Below are positions 10,113-20,880 of a stretch of DNA of 64,000 nucleotides, piece by piece (positions within the stretch are counted from its first letter, which is position 1; each line of letters starts with the position of its first letter). Where the stretch lies: assembly GCA_963576735.1 (NCBI GenBank), contig OY755197.1, positions 5,096,501-5,160,500 on the forward strand. The letters run 5' to 3'. The position numbers and the translations under genes are program-made. Source of the stretch: Bedellia somnulentella. Lineage: Eukaryota; Arthropoda; Insecta; Lepidoptera; Bedelliidae. The notes under the pieces were generated by a model. It made no database searches. It was not told the DNA's origin and saw only the letters and a program-made list of their open reading frames with translations.

Positions 10113-10582
10113 AGGTCGGGCCTACACCCATTTGTCCTTAGTCAAGGCATATGTATGATTAGTTAATTCGAAAGCCTATTACAATGTCAATGATTACATT
10201 AATGATGAAGTGGCTTGGTGTCATCAGGGCTCTGTGCAGGATGTTTCCGGGCTAATACCAAAATTGTAATGAACGTAAAAAAAGATGTGTTTCTTGCGGG
10301 TTCTTCTCTCAACAAAACACCTTCCGAATCCGAAGTAAACTTAGCATTAAGTTGGAATTTGACTTTCAAAAAACAAAGATTTATCTTTTTACTTTGAAAT
10401 AAATGATTTTTTTTTATTTATTTATCATGGTTATTAACGGTGAGGGAAAACATCTTGAGGAAACCCACATGGCTGAGTTGTACTTAGTCATGTGACAGTG
10501 TATTCATATAAAGCATTCAGAAGTATTAGTACCTCTGACAATCCCTTCGGGGATATATGACGTGAACGTTCGAGTTTGAGTT
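10113..10582 (+). mobile_element. SINE-1 copy split by retroelement E
   Basis: The first part (GTCGGGCCTACACCCATTTG to 10183) and second part (TTTATCATGGTTATTAACGG from 10413, ending GGGGATATATGACGTGAACG) are successive blocks of SINE-1. The element between them (10184-10412) matches 24866-25115, so E inserted into an existing SINE. Confidence 0.7.
10184..10412 (+). mobile_element. Retroelement E 3' end
   Basis: Shares nearly all of its length with 24866-25115: ATGTCAATGATTACATTAAT, GGATGTTTCCGGGCTAA, TTCTTCTCTCAACAAAACAC, then TTTGAAATAAATGATT and a T-rich tail. A diverged relative of the last third is at 14345-14530. Confidence 0.7.
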
Positions 10583-11460
10583 CTTGTGTACCAAAGTCGA
10601 GATATGTGTATTTTATTTCTCAGTTTGGAAATCTCACGAGACCCTCGTCACGTAGGAAATCCTTTCAACTGAGACCGATCATATTTAATGATACGAAACA
10701 TATTGACAAGAATTATCCCGTCCGTTTTGTTTGTAAAGAAAGAAAAAGAAAAATTTTATTTAAAGAATAAAAAATACGTACATATACTCACGCCACTGTT
10801 GTAAGCGAGAATTTTGAAGGCTTCTACCTTTTCTTACTTATTTTCCTTAAAAGCAACTAATTTACAACACAAACTCACAAAGATAGAACAAAGATAAAAA
10901 TCGCTAAATTCTATCACTAAAATATTTTTAAAACTGCACAAATATTTAATAAAAGCCATTCTTTATCCATTATTGCATATGGAGCAGCAGTCCACTCTTC
11001 GCATTAAGGTCAAAGGTTAAAGGCAAAATTGTATCTTATAACCCAACTAGACAAAAGAGGATAATGATAATAGGCGAGCATCCAATATATCTCGTTTGAT
11101 GAGGGTTGCACTATTAAGAGCTTCTAATGAGAATTTCATTGCTAACTTACCCTTTTCAACTTGAACGTAAATGCTTTTAGATAAACAGTGTAAGGATTAT
11201 TTGATTTAGTTTTATTAAGGACCTTGGTAGTTCAATCGGAAAGACTCAGCGTTCATGTAAGGGATTAATGTAAAGTCTACTGTACTTAGAAAATATGTTA
11301 AGGAGGTTATTAAAAAAATGGATGCTGTCAAGGTTTTTACACTTTACGGACGTTTCAGGTATTAATATTTTGAAAGTTAAAAACACTGTTTTGTTTCGGC
11401 CAGATTTTTTGCAATATATTTTATTATAATACGTCATTATCATACCTAAGTGTTTATTTG
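10583..11460. other. Non-coding stretch with a LINE-B scrap
   Basis: CGTACATATACTCACGCCA near 10776 is a scrap of the LINE-B tail. Nothing else is recognised. Confidence 0.4.
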
Positions 11461-12064
11461 TTTACTAGGGATGGAAAGTGTGATGAAGATATCGAGAGAA
11501 GAGTGAAAAAGGGTAATGTGGTAAATGGAGCACTGGATAGTCTAATGTCAAGTCAATCGGTAACCGAAAAGGCCTGAATCGCTGTGAATGATGCTGTACT
11601 CGTTCCTACACTTATCTGTGGCAGTGAATTTTGGGTGTGGCAGAAGAAGCATGAAAGCAGAGTGAATGCTGTAGAAATGAGATCCCTCAGAAAAGTTTGT
11701 GATGTAAGGTTATGTGATTGTGTGAAGAATGATGTGATTCGTGAAAGGTGTGGTGCAAAAGATGATATTGTAAGCAAGATAGAAAAAGGAATGTTGAGAT
11801 GGTTTGGGCATATAAAGAGGATGAATGACAGTCAATTGGTGAAAGAGATCTATTGAGCCAACGTTTAAGGTAATGTTAGTAGAGGACGACCTCGGAGGAC
11901 ACACTTGGATCAAATAGAAAATGTGCTCAAAAAGGCAGGTGTCAAAGATTGATGGATGTAAACAAAGCCAGAGAGGTTTGCCAGGATCGTACAAAGTGGC
12001 GATCGATTAACTCTGCCTATCCCAATGGGAACTAACGGCGTGAGAATATGTATGTATGTATGTA
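11461..12064 (+). pseudogene. RTE-like LINE B: reverse transcriptase C-terminus and 3' end
   Basis: The frame from about 11584 reads LICGSEFWVWQKKHESR, EMRSLRKVCDVRLCD, VIRERCGAKDD and MLRWFGHIKRMNDSQLVKE. This is the usual C-terminal block of RTE-type and related insect LINE reverse transcriptases (GSExW, EMRxLR, LRWFGH). A stop interrupts the frame just upstream (QSVTEKA then TGA) and further stops follow VKEIY, so it is dead. The 3' UTR runs through GCCAGAGAGGTTTGCCAGGA, CAAAGTGGCGATCGAT and CTCTGCCTATCCCAATGGGA to GGCGTGAGAATATG and (GTAT)n. Many shorter copies of this end are scattered through the window. The upstream RT and endonuclease regions are absent. Confidence 0.75.
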
Positions 12065-12150
12065 TCATACCTAAGCTATTAGATGTTACAGCGATCGGAT
12101 TCTTAAAGGCTTCGCCAACGAATCAGGGTTTGAATTTCACCTTAGCTGAA

Positions 12151-12777
12151 ATGACTAACTATACTATAATAAGACTGTACCGAGGTCAAAACTATACATT
12201 GAGGAAAAAAAATAAAAACCGGTGGAATATGTTTAATTTTCGATACTGAAGCCATAAATAGCCATAAATTTGCGCTTTTTGAAAAAAAAAACTGTCTGTC
12301 TGTCTGTCTGTCTGTATCACGTTAATTCTACCTGACGGATCTAAATCAAATTTGGTATGAATGTAGCTTATACACCTGGCCAACACAAGATTTCGCAAGA
12401 GTTCCCACAGGAGCATCAAAAATTATAACTTATATATGGCTCCCCATATTAACACGATTAATTAATGACTAACTATACTATAATAAGACTGTACCGAGGT
12501 CAAAACTATACATTGAGGAAAAAAAATAAAAACCGGTGGAATATGTTTAATTTTCGATACTGAAGCCATAAATAGCCATAAATTTGCGCTTTTTGAAAAA
12601 AAAAACTGTCTGTCTGTCTGTCTGTCTGTATCACGTTAATTCTACCTGACGGATCTAAATCAAATTTGGTATGAATGTAGCTTATACACCTGGCCAACAC
12701 AAGATTTCGCAAGAGTTCCCACAGGAGCATCAAAAATTATAACGTATATATGGCTCCCCATATTAACACGATTAATT
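12151..12777. repeat. 314-bp tandem duplication
   Basis: 12151-12464 and 12465-12777 are almost identical; the only clear difference I find is AACTTATAT versus AACGTATAT. Each unit holds a CTGT run (from about 12292 and 12606) and the phrase AAATCAAATTTGGTATGAA. The minus-strand 75-codon frames in both copies are not genes. Confidence 0.9.
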
Positions 12778-12816
12778 TTTTCATCGAACGACTTCATCAC
12801 ACTCTTTATTCATAGT

Positions 12817-13067
12817 ACATACATACATATACTCACGGCTTTTTATTACATCCCTAGAAAGGGTAGCCAGAGCTAAGGAATTCGAAATTCCTCAGCCACG
12901 TTTGGAAAGTTGAGTGGGGAAAAGATGGCAAAATAAAGGTTGTTGGTGATGGGTCTCCAACCGCATCGCCCAAAAATCCCTTAAAAGCCCCAATACCCTT
13001 AGTCGCCTCTTACGTACACCCACCGGAAGAAATGGGGTAGTGCTATTCTAAGCCGACACTACACAGC
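12817..13067 (-). mobile_element. Family-A retroposon, full length
   Basis: Complete block order from CATA run to CCGACACTACACAGC, with a short insertion after ACTCACGGCT. Confidence 0.8.
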
Positions 13068-13210
13068 AATATTTATTAATATTCCTTTTTGAAAAATTAA
13101 GGGTTTCATTCTTTGTCATCAAAATAAATGTCCATTTAATTGTTTGTCAATAGTATGAGTATGACTACTAGATATCTATAGCTTATCAACAATTTGAAGT
13201 TGACTCTAAC

Positions 13211-13286
13211 GTCTTCGTGGCGTAGCGGTATACCGTTTGGATAATACTAATCGCACGGAAGATCCAGGTTCGATTCTCGGGCATCA
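13211..13286 (+). pseudogene. tRNA-like sequence
   Basis: It has a box A-like TGGCGTAGCGG and a box B-like GGTTCGATTCT at the right spacing, but the acceptor ends do not pair and the anticodon stem is poor. It is a tRNA pseudogene or the head of a SINE. Confidence 0.55.
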
Positions 13287-13856
13287 CAAATCTCTTTGCG
13301 TTTTTTTTCCTTTTGTGTTTTCCTAGAATAATAGGAAGCACTATTCCTTCTCTTTCACACTCAAATATGGGAATATGTATGAATAAAGATAATTGAAAGT
13401 AAATTGTATGAATTTTGCGTATTCATTTAGTAGGTCTGAGAATATGTTTATAACTTTTATTTTTTAACTATTTTTAAACTAATATTCCCATAATTAAATG
13501 ATGCTTTACTCACGCATAAATTAATATTCTGTTTTAGCCTCGGAATGTATAGTTGGTAAATAATACCACATATCTCAATTTTAATTTAGTACCGCCATCT
13601 ATGACTGATTGGCTGCAATCTCTCACACATCACCAACGGTTAGTGTAGGGGGCAGCACAGGGCCGACACCGTATGTTAGTAGTGTTTTGGGATCTTGGCG
13701 GTATATCGGATGCAAAAAATCTAGTCCACGCGGACGTAGTCGCGGGCAAAAAGCTATTATACTAGCTCTATAAATCATCAAAATGTACTAAATAGCATAT
13801 TTCTTAATCTTCAAGTAGCGTTTGATATTAAACCTAATAAAATCTGTTTATTTGCT
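13287..13856. other. Non-coding stretch
   Basis: No gene or repeat boundary recognised. It could be part of the intron upstream of the exon at 14045. Confidence 0.35.
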
Positions 13857-14034
13857 TGTGTGCTCAAAAAGGCAGGCGTCCGAAATATGAAGAATAAAAA
13901 AGCATGCACGAAAAGATTGATTGATGTAAACGAAGCTAGAGAGGTTTAGGATCTTACAAAGTGGCGATCGATAGTGTCTGCCTACCCCAATGGGAAATAA
14001 TGGCATTAGAATATGTATGTATGTATGTTTGTTT
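13857..14034 (+). mobile_element. LINE-B 3' end copy
   Basis: GTGCTCAAAAAGGCAGGCGT, ATTGATGTAAACGAAGCTAG, CAAAGTGGCGATCGATAG and CTGCCTACCCCAATGGGA lead into a (GTAT)n tail at 14013-14030. That tail ends some ten bases before the splice acceptor of the next exon. Confidence 0.8.
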
Positions 14035-14044
14035 CCTATTTCAG

Positions 14045-14151
14045 ATGTTTGGTATGCTGTCCCATCCGCACAACACAGGAAAGATGCTACGGTACCCCGG
14101 ACCATCTAGGCCCCGAGTTCCAGCTTTTATGGTGCCCCCTCAAAAGGACAG
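14045..14151 (+). CDS. Exon of unknown gene (first visible)
   Basis: Acceptor TTTCCTATTTCAG, donor AG|GTAATA. It encodes 35 residues from MFGMLSHPHN to PPQKD plus two bases of the next codon. Confidence 0.8.
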
Positions 14152-17100
14152 GTAATATACACTTATAATTTAATAGAATGTATTATTCTAGACGCCAGAA
14201 GGGCAAGCACGAGCGGTGTTTAAACTAGTTATCGCGTGCGATAAAGCAGCCATCTCTTACGCACTTACTCAGTATCGTATACTGCCATCTCATTCTAACC
14301 GTTATCGTGTCGATAAAATAGCGCTCGTGCTTGTCCTAATGAAAAAAATGATACGTGATGTTCGGAAGTACAAGTACCTTCAAGTTCTTCTCGCAACAAT
14401 GTAACTTCCAAATCCGAAGTAGAGTTAAATTAAACTTATTCGTAAGTTATTTGTGAGTTGTGAGTTAGTTGTGACGTTCAAAAATCAAAGAACTATTCCA
14501 TTTATTTTGAAATAAATGATTTTTATCTTTATCTTTACCTTTGCCACGGTGGATTCAGGAATCAACTTTAGACTTGAGAGAAATTCGATAGTAACTGAAC
14601 AGTCAGCTTTCACTCAGCCATCTGACAAACGATGATTAAAGGCACGGGCTTTTGAAATGATTATTGGACAAAGCGCTCGGAAGACCCTTGTCTTGACTTT
14701 GACTCGATAATTAGTTTCAGAGTTCTAAATACTTGATGTTGGCCGTTAGCGATATTTAGCAGGACCAAATAGTGGTAATCAATGGAGTTTAAATAATCCT
14801 ATGTCCCTAGTTGCCTTTTATGAAATCCACAAAACAGGTAGAATAGGATAGAATAGAAAATATATAATGATACACGATGGAAGATATTGGAGCTGTATAG
14901 TGTCGGCTTAAAATAATACTAGTCCATTTTTTCCCACGTGTGTCAAAAGGGTCTATAAATATGGTTTTGGAGCTGTTTTAGCCGATTGATATTTGATGTT
15001 ACCTTATATTATCTGTGATGTTACTGCGGACCCTACCCCAAAAATAACTTATCTAAAGTCTTTTTCTTACATTTTTTCTAAAAGTAGCTGGGTAATTTTC
15101 AATTCAGAAGCTAGGTTTACCTAATTGTATAAGTATAAATTGTAATATTAAGCATAGTTATCTGTTTCACCATGGTTTTGGACATCTATCTCAAATGACT
15201 ATAATTCATTGACCTCACCATTCAAAGGCAAGACCTTGGTTTTTTAATTCTGTTTATTTGTATTTTTTTCTCCTTTTTTCGATGTGCAATAAAAAGTTTT
15301 CTATTCTATTCAATAAATATTTCCTTCGTTTTCATCAGATTTGAAGCCCTGAAGAAGTTGGTTCGTCAAGAAAACGTTCGTGAGCTTCAACGGCAATATG
15401 AAACGGAACAGAAGCAGGAACTTAGGAACTTGGGTAACCAGAAAAGGTATATTTACTAATGTTTTTGATCTTTTAACATACATTACTACATTGGCGTGTA
15501 GTGCCGGCTTTAGAATGTCACTACCCCTTTCTACTCACGGGTGTCGTAAGAGGCGACTAAGGGTATGGCTGTTTAAAGTGGTTTTTGGGCGATGCGGTTG
15601 GAGACCCATCACCAACGATACTTAATTTCTACCATTATTTATAGCCGTGAGTATATGTATGTAATACATACATACATATACTCGCGCCATTTGTTCCCAT
15701 TGGGGAAGTCAGAGACTTACGATTGCCACTTTCCATGATCCTGTCGAACCTCTCGAGCTTCAGTTACATTAATTGATCTTATAAATATAACCTTATATGC
15801 ACACAGAAAAATACTATGACAAAAGCATCTTTTTTGTACTGCATTTTTTTTGATTTCATATTTTTTAATAAGAGTTGTAGATTAGTTATCGGTGGTGATA
15901 AATAGCCAAACACATTCACAACCAACTAATTCCAAATTAAGGTGTCAGAATCAACTATTCCTCAGCTACTTTTGGAATTCGATAGAGAAAAAGTTGTGAG
16001 CTAGAAATGGGGATGACTCTATCTCTTAGTCGTCTCGTACGGCAACCACAGGAAGATATGAGATAGTGATATGCTGAGCTGACTCTACACCTTTGCAATC
16101 AATAACTTAAAAATTACGCAAAACGATTTAAGGTTAAAATAAAGTTAATGTAGGTGTAGAATGTTCAATATTAACGGCTACGTGCTCTTCAGTCCTCATA
16201 AGCGATAAAGATGACTTTACCACACAGCTTTACTCGAATCAGCTTAACTTAAGTTAGGTACCGGATGAACTCTAGTGTATGAGTTGGGGCTGAAACTTCA
16301 GGCGGTCTACTCCTCAAACCGTAGACAACTGCAAACCGTAACTAGTTAACTAGAGAATGTGCGGTACCACTGGGAATATATCTTCAAATTATTTATTTTT
16401 TATTACACGTAACTACAGTACAGACAGGCATCCGAAGTATGAAGAATAAAAGAGCATGTTTGAAAAGATTGATGGATGTAAACGAAGCTAGAGAGTTTTG
16501 CCAGGATCGTACAAAGTGGCGATCAATAGTCTCTGCCTACCACAATGGGTAATAATGGCGCGAGTTTATGTATGTATAACTCCACGATTATGTTTTAAAT
16601 AGTTACGTGTTTTTATACTGGAAACTCTACGTTTACTATTAAATCAAAAATATTTAAACATCGATAGCTCAGTGAGTAAACATAAACATAAACGTTCACG
16701 CCGAATATCCCCGAAGGGGTTGGCAGAGGTACTAATACTTCTGAACATCACGTGACTTTGTCATCTGGTGTTCAGAGTACCCACGTTTTGCTTGGACAGT
16801 GTATTCACGTCATAGGGGGCAGGCCTATCGCCGTTTTGTACGAATACTCTGTCACATGACTAAGTACAACTCAGCCATGTGGGTTTCCTCACGATGTTTT
16901 CCCTCACCGTTAACAACCATGATAAATTAACCACACATATGTCTTTAGAATAGACAACTCAGTAAGTAAAACACCCGAAAATCATTCAGAGAGAAATACA
17001 TACATACATACATTTATTCACGGCTATATTTCCCTAGAAGGGGTAGCCAGAGCTAAGGAATTATAAAATCCTAAGCCACTTTTGGAAGTTGAGTGGGAAA

Positions 17101-17830
17101 AAGATGATAAAATAAAGGTTTTTGGTTATGGGTCTCCAACCGCATCGCCCAAAAATCCAATAAAAGCCTAATACCCTTAGTCGCCTCTTACGACACCCGT
17201 GGGTAGAAAGGGGTAGCGACATTCTAAGCCGGCACTACACAGCAAACCTCACAGAGGGAAAACATCGCAGGAAAACCCACAAGGTGAAATTGCACTTCAA
17301 ATGATTTTCAAGTTAATATTACTGCTGTTATCAATTAATGAAAAGGTATTTTTACAGCGAGGATGCGGCCTACTACGGTGAACAAGAGCCTCGCGTATTG
17401 CAGAGCATGGGACAGGAATATGCTGATGATCTAACATCCCGTTCTTTCAAGTAAGTATTTTCTATATACATATTTATATTCTTATTATATTTATTTTCAT
17501 ATGCCTACGACAATTGTTTTCCTTCCATTTTCACGACAAAGTGCCTACTTTATTAATAAAACGAAATTCCATTGTTTAGGCTATAAACGTAAGCTGCACA
17601 GCTGCTGCTGCTGCTGGAAAAATAAATTAAATTCCTATCCGCTATTTATTATTTTATTTAAACTTTTACTAATTCCTTATTTTATTTTCAGGAAACCAAT
17701 GAATTCAGGCAACCGTCAAGTGAACCAATTCTCTCGTTATTCGGACATGCCGCTCCGTGCTCGCCGCGCTAATTTCGCCAACGGCCAAATGATATTCGTT
17801 CCCCCAGGGATGATCCCTAATGTATTTTGA
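14045..17830 (+). CDS. Four-exon gene, 3' part; protein not recognised
   Basis: Exons 14045-14151, 15339-15446, 17358-17450 and 17692-17830 are each bounded by AG and GT. The three introns are all phase 2 and join into one frame of 148 codons ending TGA. The first visible exon begins MFGMLSHPHN straight after its acceptor. Whether that ATG is the true start, or earlier exons lie upstream, cannot be told. Residues 1-35 are proline-rich. Residues 36-75 (from FEALKKLVRQENV) are charged and probably helical. The end is RARRANFANGQMIFVPPGMI then PNVF. No membrane segment is present in this part. Several basic pairs (KK, RR) leave open a secreted precursor, but I do not recognise the family. The base composition of the exons is clearly less AT-rich than the flanks. 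Introns are packed with transposons. Confidence 0.8.
14195..14336 (-). mobile_element. MITE-F copy in intron
   Basis: Terminal GGCAAGCACGAGC and its inverse GCTCGTGCTTGTCC bound 142 bp. The inside matches 26837-27116 and 31351-31484 in reverse. Confidence 0.8.
14345..14530 (+). mobile_element. Diverged retroelement E tail
   Basis: CTTCCAAATCCGAAGTAGAG, GTGACGTTCAAAAATCAAAG and TTTATTTTGAAATAAATGAT follow the order of the E copies at 10184 and 24866. Confidence 0.55.
14531..15150. other. Intron sequence
   Basis: Nothing distinctive apart from scattered scraps. It belongs to the first visible intron. Confidence 0.4.
15151..15316 (+). mobile_element. Retroelement G 3' end
   Basis: GCATAGTTATCTGTTTCACC, GGACATCTATCTCA and GATGTGCAATAAAAAG lead into a TTCTATTCTATTC tail. 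Shared with 43328-43535 and, reversed, 60843-60925. The tail lies 22 bases before the acceptor of the next exon. Confidence 0.65.
15339..15446 (+). CDS. Exon of unknown gene (second visible)
   Basis: Acceptor TTCGTTTTCATCAG, donor AAAAG|GTATAT. It encodes FEALKKLVRQENVRELQRQY and a further 15 residues rich in E, Q and K, probably a helix. Confidence 0.8.
15496..15664 (+). mobile_element. Family-A retroposon, internally deleted
   Basis: The head (GTAGTGCCGGCTT) to CACCAACGATAC is intact. Then about 80 bases are missing before TTTATAGCCGTGAGTATATG. Confidence 0.75.
15665..15778 (-). mobile_element. LINE-B 3' end copy
   Basis: Starts CATACATACATATACTCGCG, then TTCCCATTGGGGAAG and CGAACCTCTCGAGCTTC. 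It lies tail to tail with the family-A copy just left of it. Confidence 0.7.
16423..16577 (+). mobile_element. LINE-B 3' end copy
   Basis: GACAGGCATCCGAAGTATGA, GATGGATGTAAACGAAGCTA, CCAGGATCGTACAAAGTGGC and CTCTGCCTACCACAATGG are all present. Confidence 0.75.
16677..16960 (-). mobile_element. SINE-1, body without tRNA head
   Basis: The reverse strand reads TTAATTTATCATGGTTGTTA, GAGGAAACCCACATGGC, GCCTGCCCCCTATGACG and CCCCTTCGGGGATATTCGGC, then GTGAACGTTTATG. The tRNA-like head is missing. Confidence 0.8.
16996..17243 (-). mobile_element. Family-A retroposon, full length
   Basis: (CATA)n then TTATTCACGGCTATATTTCC through to GCCGGCACTACACAGC. Confidence 0.8.
17249..17302 (+). mobile_element. 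SINE-1 fragment
   Basis: GAGGGAAAACATCGCAGGAA and ACCCACAAGG match the middle of SINE-1. Confidence 0.5.
17358..17450 (+). CDS. Exon of unknown gene (third visible)
   Basis: Acceptor TATTTTTACAG, donor AA|GTAAGTAT (consensus). It encodes EDAAYYGEQEPRVLQSMGQE and YADDLTSRSF. Confidence 0.85.
17692..17830 (+). CDS. Last coding exon of unknown gene
   Basis: Acceptor TTATTTTATTTTCAG. It encodes KKPMNSGNRQVNQFSRYSD, MPLRARRANFANGQ and the C-terminus MIFVPPGMIPNVF, then TGA at 17828-17830. Confidence 0.85.
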
Positions 17831-18930
17831 ACACAATGACCCATATCTAACCCTTCTTCTTCTGAGAGACTCATCAAGAATCTCTCTACAAAATCTTCGA
17901 CATCTTAAATGTACAAACATTCGTTCTGCTGGCTTTAATCTCTATATCATTTATAAGGGTTCTATCGAAAGCATATCCTTAAAGCTTCCGCTTAGAAGTT
18001 GCGAGCTTTTTAGAATCTTTGCTCTCTTTACTCGATAATTTATTAAGGTTTAAGAGTATTTTCTATATATCCCACTTTACATATCCCTTGGATATGTTTA
18101 ATAGATATAAGGAGTTATGGACCGGAGCATCGATGTGTCCCGGGAACGTGTATTAATCATCTGTTCTTCTAAATGATGACAATAAAATTATAATCGACAT
18201 TTTAAATATTAATCGTATACAAATTGTGCAATTATTTATATTTATTGCATTTTTACAGTCAATTCCCTATCGAATAAAAATATGACAATAAAAGAAATTT
18301 GGACAATAATACAGATGAGTATATTCTGATAATAATGTATGACAATAATAGCTCGATTGTTGAGAACTCTATGTGTAGAATATAAGAATAAATACTCGTA
18401 TAATATTTTTAATTAAGAATTTCTCACTTCCGTAAGGCATAGTTATAGCAGTATGATCTTTTTTTAATTCAGTTTCTTTTAAAATTTAGTTATACACGAG
18501 TGTAAAACCAATAGTTCATTTATTCAGAGTATGTTTGACGATTATGATTGAAGATAAACAAATCTTAATTCGTTTTTAAGTTAAGAAATGCACTGTGATT
18601 TTTGAGGACATTATAATGTATCAGTATTAATTAACTTAGTTTACTTTTAAACTGTTTGTATTTAACTTTATTTTCTTTTAGAATACACAATGAGAAAAAT
18701 GACAATAAAATCAAAATTTCCAAGACAATACATTTTTAATATTTATCGTTGTGATTAGCGGCTAAGCATACTGTTACCACTCTTTTAACTATGAAAAAGT
18801 AATGTTATAAAAGCCTTCAAGACGGCTATAAGTCGGTTTCGGTAATTTCAGGCTCTACTTAACGAAAAGTGTCAGTTTAAGGTGGTACTGCGGAATGAAT
18901 ATACCCGGCATGGATTACTATGACAATAAA
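17831..18930 (+). other. Probable 3' UTR with polyadenylation signals
   Basis: It follows the stop codon. AATAAA occurs at 18181-18186 and 18387-18392, with more further on. Five exact TGACAATAA motifs (18177, 18283, 18340, 18700, 18921) and one GGACAATAA (18301) cluster here. Which AATAAA is used cannot be decided from sequence. Confidence 0.55.
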
Positions 18931-20096
18931 TTAAATATAGAAATTGAAAAATAGTGTGCCATTCAACCGAAACCTGGCGAAACAAATGCTTTAACTACAA
19001 TTTAAATATTCAATATTTATAAACATATAGCTAGATGTAATTTAGTATTGAGCGCAAATAAAATGCGCTGCTTATGTATTTGTGTACAACTGTAATTTAG
19101 GCGTAGTGATTAAATAATAATTTGTTTTAAAGACATTATTTGCAACATGGTGTGAATTTATTTGATAACAATAAAAAATGTTAACATCAAGGAATAACTC
19201 TTAAACATTTTCATTGGAAAGTAGGTTATTTACTTAAATTAATTTTCTATCTATTTAATCAGCAAAATTGCTGAAAATAACCTTACAGACTATAAAATTT
19301 GGCTTTAAAATATTATATTACATTATTATATATGTAGCATGACTACTAACAAGTCAAACAATATTAATTGAAATGAACATTTCGGGTGCGGAAGTTCTAT
19401 AAAAGCCCCGTATTTTAACTATAAACTATAGAAATTGTATTTATTTACATATCTACATATCTTTTTTTCGTGTTCCGTAGCATTTACAAAAATACATTTG
19501 TCTTTTAAAGTATTGGATTTTAAGGTAGAAATTAATAAGTAGCGGTTATTCATGTATTGAAAACGGTTACTTCATAAAGTTAAGTTGGTCAGTCATTTAC
19601 AGTCCATAGCACTGTTCTTGACGAATTATCATTTAAATTACATATCTGAGGCTACCAGTTGTCAAAATTACTACCAAGTCCATATCAAAAATTCTTCCTC
19701 TGTCTGCATTATCGGCAGGTACTTAAATAAATTTCAATGGCTCGCCAAGTTCATTCTTTACATGCAAGAATATATCATATCCTTCAATTACAGTCAAAGC
19801 GAACATTGCAATATTTGATCAAAGAAATTATCTGTCTAGTCAAATTCCTAAACTTTTAAAACTATTATTAAGTTTCAAAGATAGTCCGCAATAGATACTA
19901 GGTGAAATATTTACAGAATGTGTACACGATATCTTAAACAAATGTATTCTATCCGTAATAATAGCTAAATAATGTTTCGAAAAATTTAATTGGTGGTTTT
20001 ATTGTAAAATAAAATAATAGTTACTCCTGAGCATTTGGTGTTTTAATTTTTGCCTTGTTATCCCTATGGAAATAAAAACCACCTTAGTGAGCGTAG
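18931..20096. other. Non-coding stretch
   Basis: AT-rich. The 77-codon frame near 19585 has no recognised domain and I treat it as chance. Confidence 0.4.
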
Positions 20097-20346
20097 CTGT
20101 GTAGTGACGGCTTAGAATAACTACCCCGTTTCTTCCTGTGGGAGTAAGGGGTTAGTCCGATCTTCCAACCTGGAAAATCCAACCTGGTTTGGATTCTTGA
20201 AATCATCTGTCCTAGTATCTAAATTAACTAGGTTAGATAACAGGAATGTATGTTTTGAGTGTTTTCCAATTTTCCAAACTGCTAATGTACACTCGAGTGC
20301 ATAGATACCAATTACAAATTTACATTCATCCTGATGTTTTTTTTTT

Positions 20347-20577
20347 ATAAATAATATATACGGACATATTATACACAGATCAAGTTATAACTTGTATTAT
20401 GGGATACTAACTCAACGATATATTTAATATTATATAATACACACATAAATCACATTCAAGACTACGAGACAATCATTTATGCTCATCACACAATGTCGCC
20501 CTCAGCGGGGATCGAACCCGGAACCTCCGGACCGAGAAGCTAGTCACCCATCCACTCGGCCACGGTTCTCGTCATTT
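20347..20577 (-). mobile_element. SINE-3 (tRNA-headed), intact copy
   Basis: The reverse strand starts with a tRNA-like head (CCGTGGCCGAGTGG as box A, GGTTCGATCCC as box B). It continues GTGATGAGCATAAATG, TTATGTGTGTATTATATAAT and ends AATATGTCCGTATATATT with an A run. Matches the split copy at 44276-45500 and shows the uninterrupted site there. Confidence 0.75.
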
Positions 20578-20636
20578 CATTCAAGACTCACAGTTACGTC
20601 TGCTCAATAGAGAATTAAGTGTTGGACTTTTTTTAT

Positions 20637-20880
20637 TACACACATATACTCACGGCTATAAATCCCAGGAAGGGGTAGCCAGAGCTAAAGAATTAGAAAT
20701 TCCTCAGCCACTTTTGGAAATTTGAGTGGGGAAAAGATAGTAAAAATAAAGGTTATTGGGGATGGGTCTCCAACCGCATGGCCCAAAAATCCCTTGATAG
20801 CCCCATACCGTTAGTCGCCTCTTACGTACACCCACCGGAAAAAAATGGGGTAGTGCTATTCTAAACCGACACTACACGGC
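20637..20880 (-). mobile_element. Family-A retroposon, full length
   Basis: CACATATACTCACGGCTATA through to CCGACACTACACGGC. Confidence 0.8.

Noticed and set aside
14216..14404. 62-codon plus-strand frame in the first visible intron
   Set aside because: Lies within MITE-F and the retroelement E tail.
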